Of a DNA stretch of 32,835 bases, positions 1 to 9,034 are shown piece after piece. The DNA lies in NCBI GenBank assembly GCA_934203355.1, contig CAKPZC010000023.1:1-32835 (forward strand). Direction: 5' to 3'. Position numbers and translations under genes: made by a program. This DNA is from an uncultured Prevotella sp. (GTDB taxonomy: Bacteria; Bacteroidota; Bacteroidia; Bacteroidales; Bacteroidaceae). Numbering within the stretch: the stretch's first letter is position 1; every line of letters starts with the position of its first letter. The notes under the pieces were generated by a model. It was given only the letters and a program-made list of their open reading frames with translations, was not told the origin of the DNA and made no database searches.

Positions 1-12
1 GCAAGAACTTCC

Positions 13-29
13 ATCCATCGTAGATGGAT
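13..29 (+). terminator. Weak hairpin, possible terminator of an upstream gene
   Basis: A perfect 7-base stem (ATCCATC / GATGGAT) with a three-base loop is followed by a pyrimidine-rich stretch (TAACTTCTTCTTAAC). It could end transcription of a gene lying left of the window. The run after the stem is not a clean T-tract, so this is a weak call. Confidence 0.3.
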
Positions 30-164
30 TAACTTCTTCTTAACTTCCTCTAACTCCTATTTTGACACACCCTCCTCTCTGCCATTTTAACGCAAGCAGC
101 GAGCACTCGGAGATATTCATTTCTGTTTTTTATTCCAACTGGCTTATAATTCGGAAATTTTATT

Positions 165-172
165 TAAATTTG
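165..172 (+). promoter_or_regulatory. Possible Bacteroidota -7 element before the ABC-F gene
   Basis: TAAATTTG fits the Bacteroidota -7 consensus TAnnTTTG and lies about 55 bases before the ABC-F start codon. No clear TTTG -33 element is seen at the expected 19-21 base spacing, so support is partial. Confidence 0.4.
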
Positions 173-180
173 CATAGTAA

Positions 181-217
181 TTAAAAAACAACACTCACAT
201 TAAAAACAACACTCACA
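181..217 (+). repeat. Two-copy tandem repeat in the ABC-F leader
   Basis: Positions 181-199 and 200-217 are two adjacent copies of TTAAAAACAACACTCACA; the first copy carries one extra A. The pair lies between the candidate -7 element and the ATG at 226, so it would be in the 5' untranslated region. Confidence 0.8.
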
Positions 218-225
218 GAACATAT

Positions 226-1860
226 ATGATTACAGTTGATGGACTGACCGTCGAGTTTGGCGGCACCACCCTATTCAAAGACATATCTTTTCAGATAAAC
301 GAGAAGGACCGCATAGCACTCATGGGCAAAAATGGAGCCGGCAAGAGCACGCTACTCAAGATAATAGCCGGAGTGCGCAAGCCGACACGTGGCTCGGTTT
401 CGGCGCCTAAGGATTGCGTCGTTGCCTACCTGCCACAGCACCTTATGACAGAAGACGGACGCACCGTGTTCGACGAAACATGCCAGGCTTTCGCCCATCT
501 GCACGAGATTCAGGCTGAAATCGACCGCATCAACAACGAGCTTACAACTCGTACCGACTACGAAAGCGACGAATACATGCAACTCATAGAAAAGGTGTCT
601 TCGCTCTCGGAGAAGTTCTATGCCATCGACATGACACACTTCGAGGAGGACGTGGAGAAAACCTTGCTGGGACTCGGCTTCGAGCGCAAGGACTTCGACC
701 GACCCACAAGCGAATTCTCGGGTGGATGGCGCATGCGTATAGAGCTTGCTAAACTGCTGCTCAAGTCGCCCGACGTGCTGCTGCTCGACGAGCCTACCAA
801 CCATCTCGACATCGAGTCGATAGGATGGCTCGAGGACTTTATCATCAACAGCTCCAAAGCCGTGGTCGTAATCAGCCACGACCGCAAGTTTGTCGACAAC
901 ATAACAACTCGTACCATCGAAGTCACAATGGGGCGCATCTACGACTACAAGACCACATACAGCCAATACCTCGAACTGCGCAAGGAACGACGCGAACAGC
1001 AAATGAAGAAATACGAGGAACAGCAGAAAATGATTGCCGAAACCAAGGACTTCATCGAACGATTCAAGGGCACCTACTCCAAAACATTCCAAGTGCAGAG
1101 CCGCGTGAAAATGCTCGAAAAACTCGAACTGATAGAGGTGGACGAGGAGGACACAAGCCACCTAAGACTAAAGTTCCCGCCAAGCCCACGAAGCGGAGCC
1201 TACCCCGTGCAGATGAGCGACGTGGCAATGGCTTTCGACGACAAGCAGATTTTCAGCGGAGTGAACCTGACCGTGGAGCGAGGCGACAAGATTGCCTTCG
1301 TGGGAAGAAACGGCGAAGGAAAGTCGACACTCGTCAAGTGCATCATGGGACAACTGCAAAACCAAGGCAAACTGGAAATTGGACACAACGTGCAGATAGG
1401 ATATTTCGCGCAAAACCAAGCCTCGTTGCTCGATGGCGAACTCACCGTGTTTCAGACCATCGACGATGTGGCGAAAGGCGAAATACGCAATAAAATACGC
1501 GACCTCTTAGGAGCATTCATGTTCGGAGGCGAAGAGTCAACTAAGAAGGTCAAGGTGCTCTCGGGCGGCGAACGAACACGACTTGCAATACTCAAACTGC
1601 TACTGGAGCCAGTCAACCTGCTCATACTCGACGAGCCTACCAACCACCTCGACCTAAAGACCAAGGACGTGCTGAAACAAGCCCTACAGGACTTCGACGG
1701 CACACTCATAGTGGTGAGCCACGACCGCGACTTCCTCGACGGACTTGTAAGCAAAGTCTATGAGTTTGGTCACGGCCGCGTGCGCGAACATCTATGCGGC
1801 ATCTACGAGTTCCTCGAATCCAAAAAGATGGAGAGCCTGCAGGAACTCGAAAAAAAATAG
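226..1860 (+). CDS. ABC-F family ATPase (ribosome-associated type)
   Basis: This 544-residue protein has two ATP-binding cassettes and no membrane segments, which is the ABC-F layout. Cassette 1 shows Walker A GKNGAGKST (34-42), a signature loop SGGW (165-168) and Walker B LLDE (186-189). Cassette 2 shows GRNGEGKST (360-368), LSGGE (445-449) and ILDE (467-470). The charged helical linker around residues 240-320 is where ABC-F proteins contact the P-site tRNA. Members of the family (EttA, Uup, YbiT and antibiotic-resistance types) act on the ribosome during translation. The length and lack of a long C-terminal coiled coil fit the EttA/YbiT group better than Uup, but the exact subgroup and any resistance role cannot be read from the sequence. 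The gene leads a three-gene plus-strand operon, with 16 bases to the next start. Confidence 0.93.
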   Translation: MITVDGLTVEFGGTTLFKDISFQINEKDRIALMGKNGAGKSTLLKIIAGVRKPTRGSVSAPKDCVVAYLPQHLMTEDGRTVFDETCQAFAHLHEIQAEIDRINNELTTRTDYESDEYMQLIEKVSSLSEKFYAIDMTHFEEDVEKTLLGLGFERKDFDRPTSEFSGGWRMRIELAKLLLKSPDVLLLDEPTNHLDIESIGWLEDFIINSSKAVVVISHDRKFVDNITTRTIEVTMGRIYDYKTTYSQYLELRKERREQQMKKYEEQQKMIAETKDFIERFKGTYSKTFQVQSRVKMLEKLELIEVDEEDTSHLRLKFPPSPRSGAYPVQMSDVAMAFDDKQIFSGVNLTVERGDKIAFVGRNGEGKSTLVKCIMGQLQNQGKLEIGHNVQIGYFAQNQASLLDGELTVFQTIDDVAKGEIRNKIRDLLGAFMFGGEESTKKVKVLSGGERTRLAILKLLLEPVNLLILDEPTNHLDLKTKDVLKQALQDFDGTLIVVSHDRDFLDGLVSKVYEFGHGRVREHLCGIYEFLESKKMESLQELEKK

Positions 1861-1876
1861 ACAAAACACCAATATT

Positions 1877-2914
1877 ATGAAAGCATACACATACATAGAG
1901 AAGGGCAAATTTGCCCTGATAGACAAAGAGAAACCCACACTACAGGCTTCCACCGACGCCATAGTGCGAGTGACGCTTGGCAGCATATGCACGAGCGACC
2001 TGCATATTAAGCATGGTAGCGTGCCGAGAGCTGTGCCCGGAATAACCGTGGGCCACGAAATGGTGGGCGTGGTGGAACAGATAGGAGCCGACGTGAAGGG
2101 CGTGAAACCAGGCGACCGCGTCACGGTGAACGTGGAGACCTTCTGCGGCGAATGCTTCTACTGCAAACATGGGTATGTGAATAATTGCACATCGCCACAT
2201 GGCGGATGGGCTCTCGGATGCCGAATAGACGGAGGACAGACCGAATATGTGCGCGTGCCACTCGCCACACAAGGATTAAACCGCATTCCCGACAGCGTTT
2301 CCGACGAGCAGGCTCTATTCGTGGGCGATGTGCTCGCCACAGGATTCTGGGCAGCACGCATAAGCGAAATCACAAACGAGGACACGGTACTAATCATTGG
2401 CGCCGGACCCACCGGAATCTGCACCCTGCTATGCGTAATGCTGAAACACCCAAAGCGCATAATCATGTGCGAAAAGTCGGAGGAACGTCGCAATTTCGTC
2501 AAGAAACACTATCCCGAGGTGATGCTCACATCGCCCGACGAATGTCTCGACTTCGTCATGAGCAACAGTCAGCACGGAGGAGCCGACCGCGTGATTGAGG
2601 TGGCTGGAGCTAAGGACACATTCCAGACGGCATGGCAATGCGCCCGACCCAACGCCATTGTCACAGTCGTTGCGCTCTACGACGAGCCACAGCTGCTACC
2701 CCTGCCCGACATGTATGGCAAAAACCTGACATTCAAGACTGGAGGTGTGGACGGATGCGACTGCGAGGAGATATTGCGACTTATCGAGCAAGGAAAAATT
2801 GACACCACTCCACTCATCACCCACCGAATGCCACTAAGCCAAATAGAGAAGGCATATAGGATATTTGAGAACAAAGAAGACGGAGTGATAAAAATTGCCA
2901 TCTACAATGAATAA
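1877..2914 (+). CDS. Zinc-dependent medium-chain alcohol dehydrogenase
   Basis: A 345-residue NAD(P)-dependent MDR dehydrogenase. The start is taken at ATG 1877, just after the ABC-F stop, because the family begins with a short strand like MKAYTY; the open frame extends further upstream only inside the ABC-F gene. Catalytic zinc ligands are C38 and the GHE motif (H60, E61). The structural zinc site is complete: C90, C93, C96, C104. A Rossmann GAGPTG motif lies near residue 170. The pattern suggests a secondary-alcohol or threonine/sorbitol-type dehydrogenase, but the substrate cannot be deduced. The stop overlaps the start of the next gene by 8 bases, indicating translational coupling. Confidence 0.9.
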   Translation: MKAYTYIEKGKFALIDKEKPTLQASTDAIVRVTLGSICTSDLHIKHGSVPRAVPGITVGHEMVGVVEQIGADVKGVKPGDRVTVNVETFCGECFYCKHGYVNNCTSPHGGWALGCRIDGGQTEYVRVPLATQGLNRIPDSVSDEQALFVGDVLATGFWAARISEITNEDTVLIIGAGPTGICTLLCVMLKHPKRIIMCEKSEERRNFVKKHYPEVMLTSPDECLDFVMSNSQHGGADRVIEVAGAKDTFQTAWQCARPNAIVTVVALYDEPQLLPLPDMYGKNLTFKTGGVDGCDCEEILRLIEQGKIDTTPLITHRMPLSQIEKAYRIFENKEDGVIKIAIYNE

Positions 2915-3707
2915 GATAACAATGCTCGGCACGGGCAACGCCACAGTTTCCCATATTTACAACACTTGTTTTGTGATCTCCACATCCACAACCCATCTGC
3001 TTGTCGACGCAGGCGGAGGCAACGGCATTCTCACACAGTTGCGCAAGGTGGACATGCCCATTTCCGACGTTCATCACCTGTTTGTCACCCACGCTCATAC
3101 CGACCATATATTAGGAGTGGTGTGGATTATACGCATGGTGGCACAATGCAAGGACTATAACGACCAACTGCATGTATATGGCAACGACAAGGTGATGAAG
3201 GTCATACACACTATCATCGACATGATTCTTGCCAAGAAACAACTCGACAAGGTGGAAGAACGCGTGGTGTTCCATGAACTAACCGACGGAGAGAGCTTTG
3301 AGGTGGGCGACATGAAACTCACTTGCTTCGACATTCATTCCACAAAAGAAAAACAGTATGGTTTCCGTGCCATATTGCCCGGCAATACTGTCGTAGCATG
3401 TCTTGGCGACGAACCATACAATCCCGTCAACCGCCCTTTAATAGAGCATGCCGACTGGATGATGTGCGAGGCTTTCTGCCTGTATGCCGACCGCGACATC
3501 TTCAAACCCTACGAGAAGAGCCACAGCACGGCACTCGACGCAGGCAGACTTGCTGCCGAGCTCGACGTAAAAAACCTCATTCTGTATCACACGGAAGAGA
3601 AAACTCTTGCCACACGCAAGAACAGTTATGCTAAAGAGGCAGCCGAAGGGTTTAAGGGCAGAATTGTAGTGCCTGATGACTTGGAAGAAATCATACTGAA
3701 AGCATGA
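2907..3707 (+). CDS. Metallo-beta-lactamase-fold hydrolase
   Basis: A 266-residue protein of the metallo-beta-lactamase superfamily, nearest by eye to the RNase Z/arylsulfatase-like branch. The start at ATG 2907 is preferred: it lies inside the end of the dehydrogenase gene (8-base overlap) and gives the usual short first strand. The metal-binding motif HAHTDH (H62, H64, D66, H67) is intact, a later aspartate sits in CLGDEP, and a C-terminal histidine lies in LYHTEE. It has no signal peptide, so it should be cytoplasmic. Its coupling to an alcohol dehydrogenase hints at a shared small-molecule pathway, but no substrate can be assigned. Confidence 0.85.
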   Translation: MNKITMLGTGNATVSHIYNTCFVISTSTTHLLVDAGGGNGILTQLRKVDMPISDVHHLFVTHAHTDHILGVVWIIRMVAQCKDYNDQLHVYGNDKVMKVIHTIIDMILAKKQLDKVEERVVFHELTDGESFEVGDMKLTCFDIHSTKEKQYGFRAILPGNTVVACLGDEPYNPVNRPLIEHADWMMCEAFCLYADRDIFKPYEKSHSTALDAGRLAAELDVKNLILYHTEEKTLATRKNSYAKEAAEGFKGRIVVPDDLEEIILKA

Positions 3708-3730
3708 GAGTTAACGAGTTGACAAGAGAT

Positions 3731-3856
3731 GAGTTGACAAGTTGACGAGCTGCTACCAATGTGTATTTAAGTTGTTTGATGAGTTTTGATGAGTTTTGAT
3801 AAGTTTTGATGAGTTTTTATAGCTACAAAGCAAACAGCTCGTCAACTAGTCAACTC
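3731..3856. repeat. Inverted repeat flanking the bcp spacer
   Basis: Two 22-base arms (3731-3752 and 3835-3856) are inverted copies with one mismatch, built from the GTTGAC/GTCAAC word. More GTTGAC-like words flank both arms (3711-3726 and 3857-3867). As RNA it would form a long hairpin with an 82-base loop between the hydrolase stop and the bcp start. It could end upstream transcription or be a dispersed genomic repeat. Confidence 0.8.
3778..3817 (+). repeat. Four direct repeats of a 10-base unit
   Basis: GATGAGTTTT occurs four times in tandem (3778, 3788, 3798, 3808); the third copy has GATAAGTTTT. The array lies in the loop of the inverted repeat around it. Confidence 0.85.
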
Positions 3857-3891
3857 GTCAACTTGTCTACTTATCATAAAAATAAAAAACT

Positions 3892-4356
3892 ATGGAAATT
3901 GGTGACAAAATTCCCGAGATTCTTGGCATCGACCAAGACGGACGCGAAATTAAGGCAAGCGACTATCGCGGTCGCAAAATTGTGATTTACAGTTATCCAA
4001 AGGCTAACACCAGCGGATGCACAGCCGAGGCTTGCTCGCTACAGGCTCATAAAGAGGAACTGGCGGCAGCAGGTTACGAGATTATAGGCGTAAGCAAGGA
4101 CAAGCAGGCTCTACAGAAGAAGTTTGCCGAAGCCAAGGGGCTGGAGTTTCCTCTTATTGCCGATACCGAAACCACCCTGTTGCAGGCACTCGGATGTTGG
4201 GGCGAAAAGGTGGCTTGTGGCAGAAAAACCATCGGCATTCTGCGCACAACTTATCTCGTCAACGAGGAAGGCATTATAGAAAGAATTTTTACTCCAAAAG
4301 AAATCAAAACCAAGATTCATGCGGAGCAAATTCTCAATGCAATTAAAGCAAAATAA
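3892..4356 (+). CDS. bcp: Thioredoxin-dependent thiol peroxidase (BCP/PrxQ type)
   Basis: A 154-residue atypical 2-Cys peroxiredoxin, the normal length for BCP. The active-site segment YPKANTSGCTAEAC places the peroxidatic cysteine at C43 and the resolving cysteine at C48, five residues later, as in the PrxQ/BCP group. The enzyme reduces hydrogen peroxide and organic peroxides in the cytoplasm using thioredoxin. The common family motif has PGCT; here it is SGCT. The gene is 21 bases upstream of the SLC13-like transporter and is probably co-transcribed with it. An oxidative-stress role fits an anaerobe. Confidence 0.9.
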   Translation: MEIGDKIPEILGIDQDGREIKASDYRGRKIVIYSYPKANTSGCTAEACSLQAHKEELAAAGYEIIGVSKDKQALQKKFAEAKGLEFPLIADTETTLLQALGCWGEKVACGRKTIGILRTTYLVNEEGIIERIFTPKEIKTKIHAEQILNAIKAK

Positions 4357-4377
4357 TCAACCACATAACTAATAATT

Positions 4378-6213
4378 ATGACAATTACTCTCATTATTCT
4401 CGCCCTTTCGGCTGTGTTCTTCGCCATGGGCAAAGTTCGCTCCGACCTCGTTGCGCTATGCGCCCTTGTCGCCCTACTGCTCACCGGAATACTCACACCG
4501 CAAGAAGCCCTGTCGGGATTCTCCAACTCGGTGGTGATAATGATGGTGGGATTATTTGTCGTAGGCGGGGCTATCGTACAGACCGGACTCGCCAAGAAAG
4601 CATCGGGCAAACTGATGACATTGGCTGGCGACAGCGAACTGGGACTGTTCCTGCTGCTTATGGTGGTGACTGCCGTCATTGGAGCCTTTGTGAGCAATAC
4701 AGGAACTGTAGCCCTAATGATGCCCATCGTGGTAAGCTTGGCGCAAAAAGCAAAGATGCGCGCCAGCCGACTGCTTATGCCTCTCGCCTTTGCAAGCAGC
4801 ATGGGAGGAATGCTCACACTCATAGGTACACCGCCCAACCTTGTTATACAGGAGGCTTTGACAGAGAATGGCTTTGAGCCTTTGAAGTTCTTCAGTTTCC
4901 TGCCCGTCGGAATCGTATGTATCTTAGTCGGCATCATCGTGCTGCTACCACTCAGCAAGCGCTTCCTTAATGGCAACAAACAAGGACACGACGGCGAACA
5001 AGGCAGCAAGCGGGCTAAATCGCTCGACGACCTGATGGAGGAATACAACCTGAAGGAAAATCTGTCGGTATTTACCGTGGGCAAACAGTCGATTGCCAAC
5101 GAAAAGACACTTGCTGAACTGGACATTCACCATCGCTACAGCCTGACCGTGCTTGAGGTGAGGCGCATCAAGCAACCACGATCGCCGCTGATGAAAGAAG
5201 TGGAACAGCGACTTGCCGGACCCGACACAAAACTCACAGAAGGCGACATCGTCTACGTGAGTGGCGACCCTGAGCAGGCCACGAAGTTTGCTGCCGACAT
5301 GCAACTCGACAAAACCAGCGAAGAACTGGCTTTCTACGACATCGGTATCGCCGAAGTGGTGTTGATGCACAACTCGCGCCTGTGTGGCAAAACTCTCAAG
5401 GAAACTGGATTGCGCCGACTCTACAACGTCAACGCGCTTGGAGTGCGGCGTGGCGACAGCTACATCACAGAAGGTATTGCCGACATGAAATTCCGCCAGG
5501 GCGACATTATTCTCATCCAAGGAAAATGGAAGAATATTTCGCGCATAGCCGATGTGGCAGACGGAATATTGGTAATGGGACAGCCTTTGGAGGAGGCTTC
5601 ACGAGTGACACTCGACTACAAAGCTCCACTCGCAGCAGCCATAATGCTACTTATGATTCTGACAATGGTGTTCGACTTCATTCCCGTAGCTCCAGTAACG
5701 GCTGTAATGGTGGCAGGCTTGCTAATGGTCATTACTGGATGCATCCGCTCGGTGGAGGCTGCCTACAAGACTATCAACTGGGAAAGCATAGTGCTTATAG
5801 CTGCCATGCTGCCCATGTCGGTGGCATTGGAAAAAACCGGAGCGTCGGCGATGGTTGCAAGCCTGTTGGCCGACAACTTGGGACAGGCAAGTCCCTATGC
5901 CTTGCTTGCAGGAGTCTACTTCACAACGTCGCTTCTCACCATGTTCATCAGCAACACGGCTACAGCAGTTCTTATGTCGCCTATTGCCTTCACCTCGGCT
6001 GCGGCTATCGGCGTAAGCCCCTACCCCATGCTCTTCGCTGTGACACTTGGAGCGAGCATGTGCTTCGCCTCGCCATTCTCGACACCACCCAACGCGCTCG
6101 TGATGCAGGCAGGAGGCTACTCGTTCATGGACTACATTAAAGTGGGACTACCACTACAAATCATCATGGGCCTGGTGATGATTTTCGTGCTGCCACTTAT
6201 CTTCCCATTCTAA
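4378..6213 (+). CDS. SLC13-like anion permease with two RCK_C domains
   Basis: A 611-residue integral membrane protein. Roughly residues 1-200 and 415-611 are strings of hydrophobic segments of the divalent-anion:sodium symporter (SLC13/CitT/ArsB-like) type; NTGT near residue 108 and NTAT near 528 are the paired helical-hairpin motifs expected for each half. The cytoplasmic middle (about 225-400) holds two RCK_C (TrkA-C) regulatory folds, each ending with a GDI-hydrophobic pattern (GDIVYVSG and GDIILIQG). Family members import sulfate, dicarboxylates or similar anions; the ion cannot be told here. RCK_C domains typically bind small ligands that gate transport. The gene is downstream of bcp and closes the plus-strand block. 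Confidence 0.88.
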   Translation: MTITLIILALSAVFFAMGKVRSDLVALCALVALLLTGILTPQEALSGFSNSVVIMMVGLFVVGGAIVQTGLAKKASGKLMTLAGDSELGLFLLLMVVTAVIGAFVSNTGTVALMMPIVVSLAQKAKMRASRLLMPLAFASSMGGMLTLIGTPPNLVIQEALTENGFEPLKFFSFLPVGIVCILVGIIVLLPLSKRFLNGNKQGHDGEQGSKRAKSLDDLMEEYNLKENLSVFTVGKQSIANEKTLAELDIHHRYSLTVLEVRRIKQPRSPLMKEVEQRLAGPDTKLTEGDIVYVSGDPEQATKFAADMQLDKTSEELAFYDIGIAEVVLMHNSRLCGKTLKETGLRRLYNVNALGVRRGDSYITEGIADMKFRQGDIILIQGKWKNISRIADVADGILVMGQPLEEASRVTLDYKAPLAAAIMLLMILTMVFDFIPVAPVTAVMVAGLLMVITGCIRSVEAAYKTINWESIVLIAAMLPMSVALEKTGASAMVASLLADNLGQASPYALLAGVYFTTSLLTMFISNTATAVLMSPIAFTSAAAIGVSPYPMLFAVTLGASMCFASPFSTPPNALVMQAGGYSFMDYIKVGLPLQIIMGLVMIFVLPLIFPF

Positions 6214-6246
6214 TAAAAACAGCTTATAATCCAGTTCTAATAAAAA

Positions 6247-6293
6247 AAGTGCCAACATAATGTATAAAATAATTATACACCATGTTGGCACTT
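6247..6293. terminator. Bidirectional terminator between the transporter and hisS
   Basis: A perfect 12-base outer stem (AAGTGCCAACAT at 6247-6258 with ATGTTGGCACTT at 6282-6293) and an inner 6-base stem (GTATAA / TTATAC) form one long hairpin. It is preceded by seven A residues, giving a U-tract on the minus strand for hisS, and followed by TATTGTATTCTT on the plus strand. It sits between convergent genes. Confidence 0.85.
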
Positions 6294-6314
6294 ATTGTAT
6301 TCTTACCTCAATTC

Positions 6315-7673
6315 TTACTTAACAGCCTCGATAAGCTCCTCGACGTTAACCAACGATTGCTCACCAGTAGCCATATTCTTGAGTGTGAACTTGCCCTGCT
6401 CAATCTCCGACTCTCCGGCAATTGCCACAAAGGGCACATTCTTTGAGTTGGCATAAGCCATCTGCTTCTTCATCTTTACGCTATCGGGGAAAATCTCGGT
6501 ACGTATTCCAGCCTCACGACACTTGCGCAAGGCTGGCAAACAATAAGCAGTCTCCTTGTCGCCAAAATTCACAAATAGCAACTGAGTTCCGTTGACAGCC
6601 TCCTTGGGATAAAGGTCGAGCCCATTGAGAACATCATAGATACGGTCGGCTCCAAACGAGATGCCCACTCCGCTCAAACCAGGAAGACCGAAGATTCCTG
6701 TGAGGTTGTCGTATCTGCCGCCGCCCGTGATAGAACCGATGGCATAGTCGAGAGCCTTCACCTCGAAGATTGCACCCGTGTAGTAATTAAGACCGCGAGC
6801 GAGAGTGAGGTCAAGCTCTATGACGTTGTTCAGTCCGCAAGTCTTGAGTGTGTCGAGTATAAAGCGAGTTTCCTCAACACCCTTGAGTCCTGTCTCCGAA
6901 GTGGCAAGCACGTCGGCAATAGTGGCGAGCTTGTCGTCATTAGAACCCGAAAGTGCTATAATGGGCTGAAGTTTCTGGATAGCCTCGTCAGAGATTCCGT
7001 CCTTGCGAAGTTCCTCGTTCACGTTGTCGATACCTATCTTGTCGAGCTTGTCGATAGCTACTGTGATGTCGACAATCTTATCAGCCTCGCCAATCACTTC
7101 GGCAATACCGGTGAGAATCTTACGGTTGTTTATCTTAATAGCTACTCTCACGCCAAAACGCGTGAAAACCGTATCGACAATCTGCATCAACTCCACCTCG
7201 TTGAGAAGTGAGTCGGAACCTACGACATCGGCATCGCATTGGTAAAACTCGCGATAACGTCCCTTTTGTGGACGGTCGGCACGCCACACGGGCTGAATCT
7301 GATAGCGCTTAAACGGCAACTGAATCTCCTCGCGATGCTGCACCACATAGCGTGCAAACGGCACGGTAAGGTCGTAGCGCAGGCCCTTCTCGCATAGCTT
7401 AGTAGCAAGATGCAGAGAATTTCGCTGCAAGAGCTCCTCGTCGCCGATTTTTGAGATATAATCGCCCGAGTTGAGCACCTTGAAGAGCAGCTTGTCACCT
7501 TCTTCGCCATACTTACCCATGAGCGTCTGCAGGGTCTCCATAGCAGGAGTCTCTATCTGCTGGAAGCCATAGAGAGCGTAGACGCTACGTATTGTGTCAA
7601 AGATATAATTGCGCTTAGCCATCTCGATTGGCGAGAAGTCGCGTGTTCCTTTTGGTATGCTTGGTTTTGCCAT
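6315..7673 (-). CDS. hisS: Histidine--tRNA ligase
   Basis: A 452-residue class II aminoacyl-tRNA synthetase that charges tRNA-His in the cytoplasm. The N-terminus has the hisS signature KGTRDFSP. Motif 2 lies in the [13 protein letters not shown] segment, followed by [15 protein letters not shown]. The HisRS-specific histidine-binding segments ARGLNYYTG and GGGRYDNL are present, with motif 3 around [11 protein letters not shown]. The last 90 or so residues form the anticodon-binding domain. It starts 6 bases after the purA stop, so it is translated from the same transcript, and it ends at a strong terminator. Confidence 0.97.
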   Translation of the reverse strand: MAKPSIPKGTRDFSPIEMAKRNYIFDTIRSVYALYGFQQIETPAMETLQTLMGKYGEEGDKLLFKVLNSGDYISKIGDEELLQRNSLHLATKLCEKGLRYDLTVPFARYVVQHREEIQLPFKRYQIQPVWRADRPQKGRYREFYQCDADVVGSDSLLNEVELMQIVDTVFTRFGVRVAIKINNRKILTGIAEVIGEADKIVDITVAIDKLDKIGIDNVNEELRKDGISDEAIQKLQPIIALSGSNDDKLATIADVLATSETGLKGVEETRFILDTLKTCGLNNVIELDLTLARGLNYYTGAIFEVKALDYAIGSITGGGRYDNLTGIFGLPGLSGVGISFGADRIYDVLNGLDLYPKEAVNGTQLLFVNFGDKETAYCLPALRKCREAGIRTEIFPDSVKMKKQMAYANSKNVPFVAIAGESEIEQGKFTLKNMATGEQSLVNVEELIEAVK

Positions 7674-7679
7674 CTATAA

Positions 7680-8954
7680 TTATTTTCTAACAATGGTCTG
7701 GGCACGGTCCGGACCGATTGAGATTATGCGGATTGGAGTCTCGAGATATTCCTCAAGGAAGGCGACATATTCGCAGAACTCCTGTGGGAATTGATCCTCC
7801 GACGTGAACTTGGTCATGTCGACATTCCATCCCTTGAACTCCTTGTAGATAGGCTCTACGCCCTCAAGCTCGTAGGGCAGGTCGGTGGTCTGCTCGCCAT
7901 TGGGCAACTTGTAGGCCACACATGCCTTGATGGTTGGGAAGCTGTCGAGCACGTCGCTCTTCATCATAATAAGCTCTGTAACACCATTAATCATTACAGA
8001 ATACTTGAGCTGCACAAGGTCGCACCAGCCGCAACGACGCTCACGTCCAGTCACAGCACCATACTCATGGCCGAGGTCGCGAATCTTCTTGCCTACCTCG
8101 TCGAAAAGTTCTGTTGGGAACGGACCTGCTCCAACGCGTGTGCAGTAGGCCTTCATTATGCCGTAGACGTTGCCAATACGGTTAGGACCGATACCAAGAC
8201 CTATGCAGGCTCCGGCACAAATCGTGTTGGAAGAAGTGACGAAGGGATAAGAACCGAAGTCAACGTCGAGCATTGTGCCCTGTGCTCCCTCGCAAAGGAC
8301 GTCCTTGCCCGAGCGCAGAATTTTGTTGATTTCGTGCTCGCTGTCGACTATCTGGAACTGCTTGAGATACTCTATGCCCTCCATCCATGTCTTCTCTACC
8401 TCTGTAATGTCGAAATCGGTATAACCCAAAGCTGCAATCTGCTTCAAATGGGCTGCCTTGTGGGCCTCATACTTCTCCTGGAAGTTGTCGAGAATGTCGC
8501 CAACTCGCAAACCGTTGCGACTCACCTTGTCTGTATAGGTAGGACCAATGCCCTTGCCAGTTGTGCCGACCTTGTTCTTGCCCTTCGAAGCCTCGATGGC
8601 TGCGTCGAGCACACGGTGGGTAGGCATAATGAGGTGGGCTTTCTTCGAGATATGGAGACGGCTCTTGAGGTCGTGACCGCTCTTCTCCAAGTCCTTAGCT
8701 TCTGCCATGAAAAGGTCGGGAGCGAGAACCACACCGTTGCCGATGATGTTCACCTTGCCACCCTGGAAGATACCAGACGGGATGCTGCGAAGGACATATT
8801 TCTGACCCTCAAACTCTAAGGTATGACCAGCGTTAGGTCCACCCTGGAAACGTGCAATCACGTCATACTTAGGAGTAAGGACATCAACAACCTTGCCCTT
8901 GCCCTCATCGCCCCACTGCAAACCGAGCAGGACATCTACTTTTCCTTTATTCAT
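7680..8954 (-). CDS. purA: Adenylosuccinate synthetase
   Basis: A 424-residue GTP-dependent enzyme that joins IMP and aspartate to make adenylosuccinate, the first committed step to AMP. The N-terminal GDEGKGK loop (15-21) contains the catalytic aspartate D16, and the GGPNAGH segment gives the catalytic histidine H44. Length and motifs are standard for the family. The gene lies between fur and hisS, 76 bases after fur and 6 bases before hisS. No CAAAnnTA (minus-strand -7) motif is seen directly upstream, so it probably depends on the fur promoter. Confidence 0.97.
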   Translation of the reverse strand: MNKGKVDVLLGLQWGDEGKGKVVDVLTPKYDVIARFQGGPNAGHTLEFEGQKYVLRSIPSGIFQGGKVNIIGNGVVLAPDLFMAEAKDLEKSGHDLKSRLHISKKAHLIMPTHRVLDAAIEASKGKNKVGTTGKGIGPTYTDKVSRNGLRVGDILDNFQEKYEAHKAAHLKQIAALGYTDFDITEVEKTWMEGIEYLKQFQIVDSEHEINKILRSGKDVLCEGAQGTMLDVDFGSYPFVTSSNTICAGACIGLGIGPNRIGNVYGIMKAYCTRVGAGPFPTELFDEVGKKIRDLGHEYGAVTGRERRCGWCDLVQLKYSVMINGVTELIMMKSDVLDSFPTIKACVAYKLPNGEQTTDLPYELEGVEPIYKEFKGWNVDMTKFTSEDQFPQEFCEYVAFLEEYLETPIRIISIGPDRAQTIVRK

Positions 8955-9005
8955 AAATTTATAAATATTTGTATTTCTGAATATGTCTAATTGTTCTCCT
9001 TCTTT

Positions 9006-9034
9006 ATGAGCCGCACGATGTGCGAAAGACTCAT
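9006..9034 (-). other. Hairpin overlapping the fur stop codon
   Basis: An outer stem (ATGAG / CTCAT) encloses an inner GCAC-GAT-GTGC hairpin; the outer stem includes the fur stop codon. No T-tract follows on the minus strand, so it looks more like a processing or stabilising structure within a fur-purA transcript than a terminator. Confidence 0.4.

Noticed and set aside
352..1161. Long minus-strand open frame (269 codons) inside the ABC-F gene
   Set aside because: It is fully antisense to a gene with all expected ABC-F motifs, has a cysteine/histidine-rich composition typical of frame shadows, and shows no recognisable domain.
3731..3856. Simple terminator after the metallo-hydrolase gene
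   Set aside because: The arms are 82 bases apart with a repeat array between them and no T-tract after the second arm, so it is listed as a repeat rather than a standard terminator.
4317..5126. Minus-strand open frame (269 codons) across the bcp end and transporter start
   Set aside because: It spans two confidently called plus-strand genes; the serine/threonine-rich translation is a mirror of the transporter coding sequence.
7791..8819. Plus-strand open frame of 342 codons inside purA
   Set aside because: It is antisense to a highly conserved enzyme and has no family motifs; the length reflects codon bias of purA.
9006..9034. Rho-independent terminator between fur and purA
   Set aside because: The hairpin is followed by AAAGAAGG rather than a U-tract, and no separate purA promoter is visible, so an operon is more likely.
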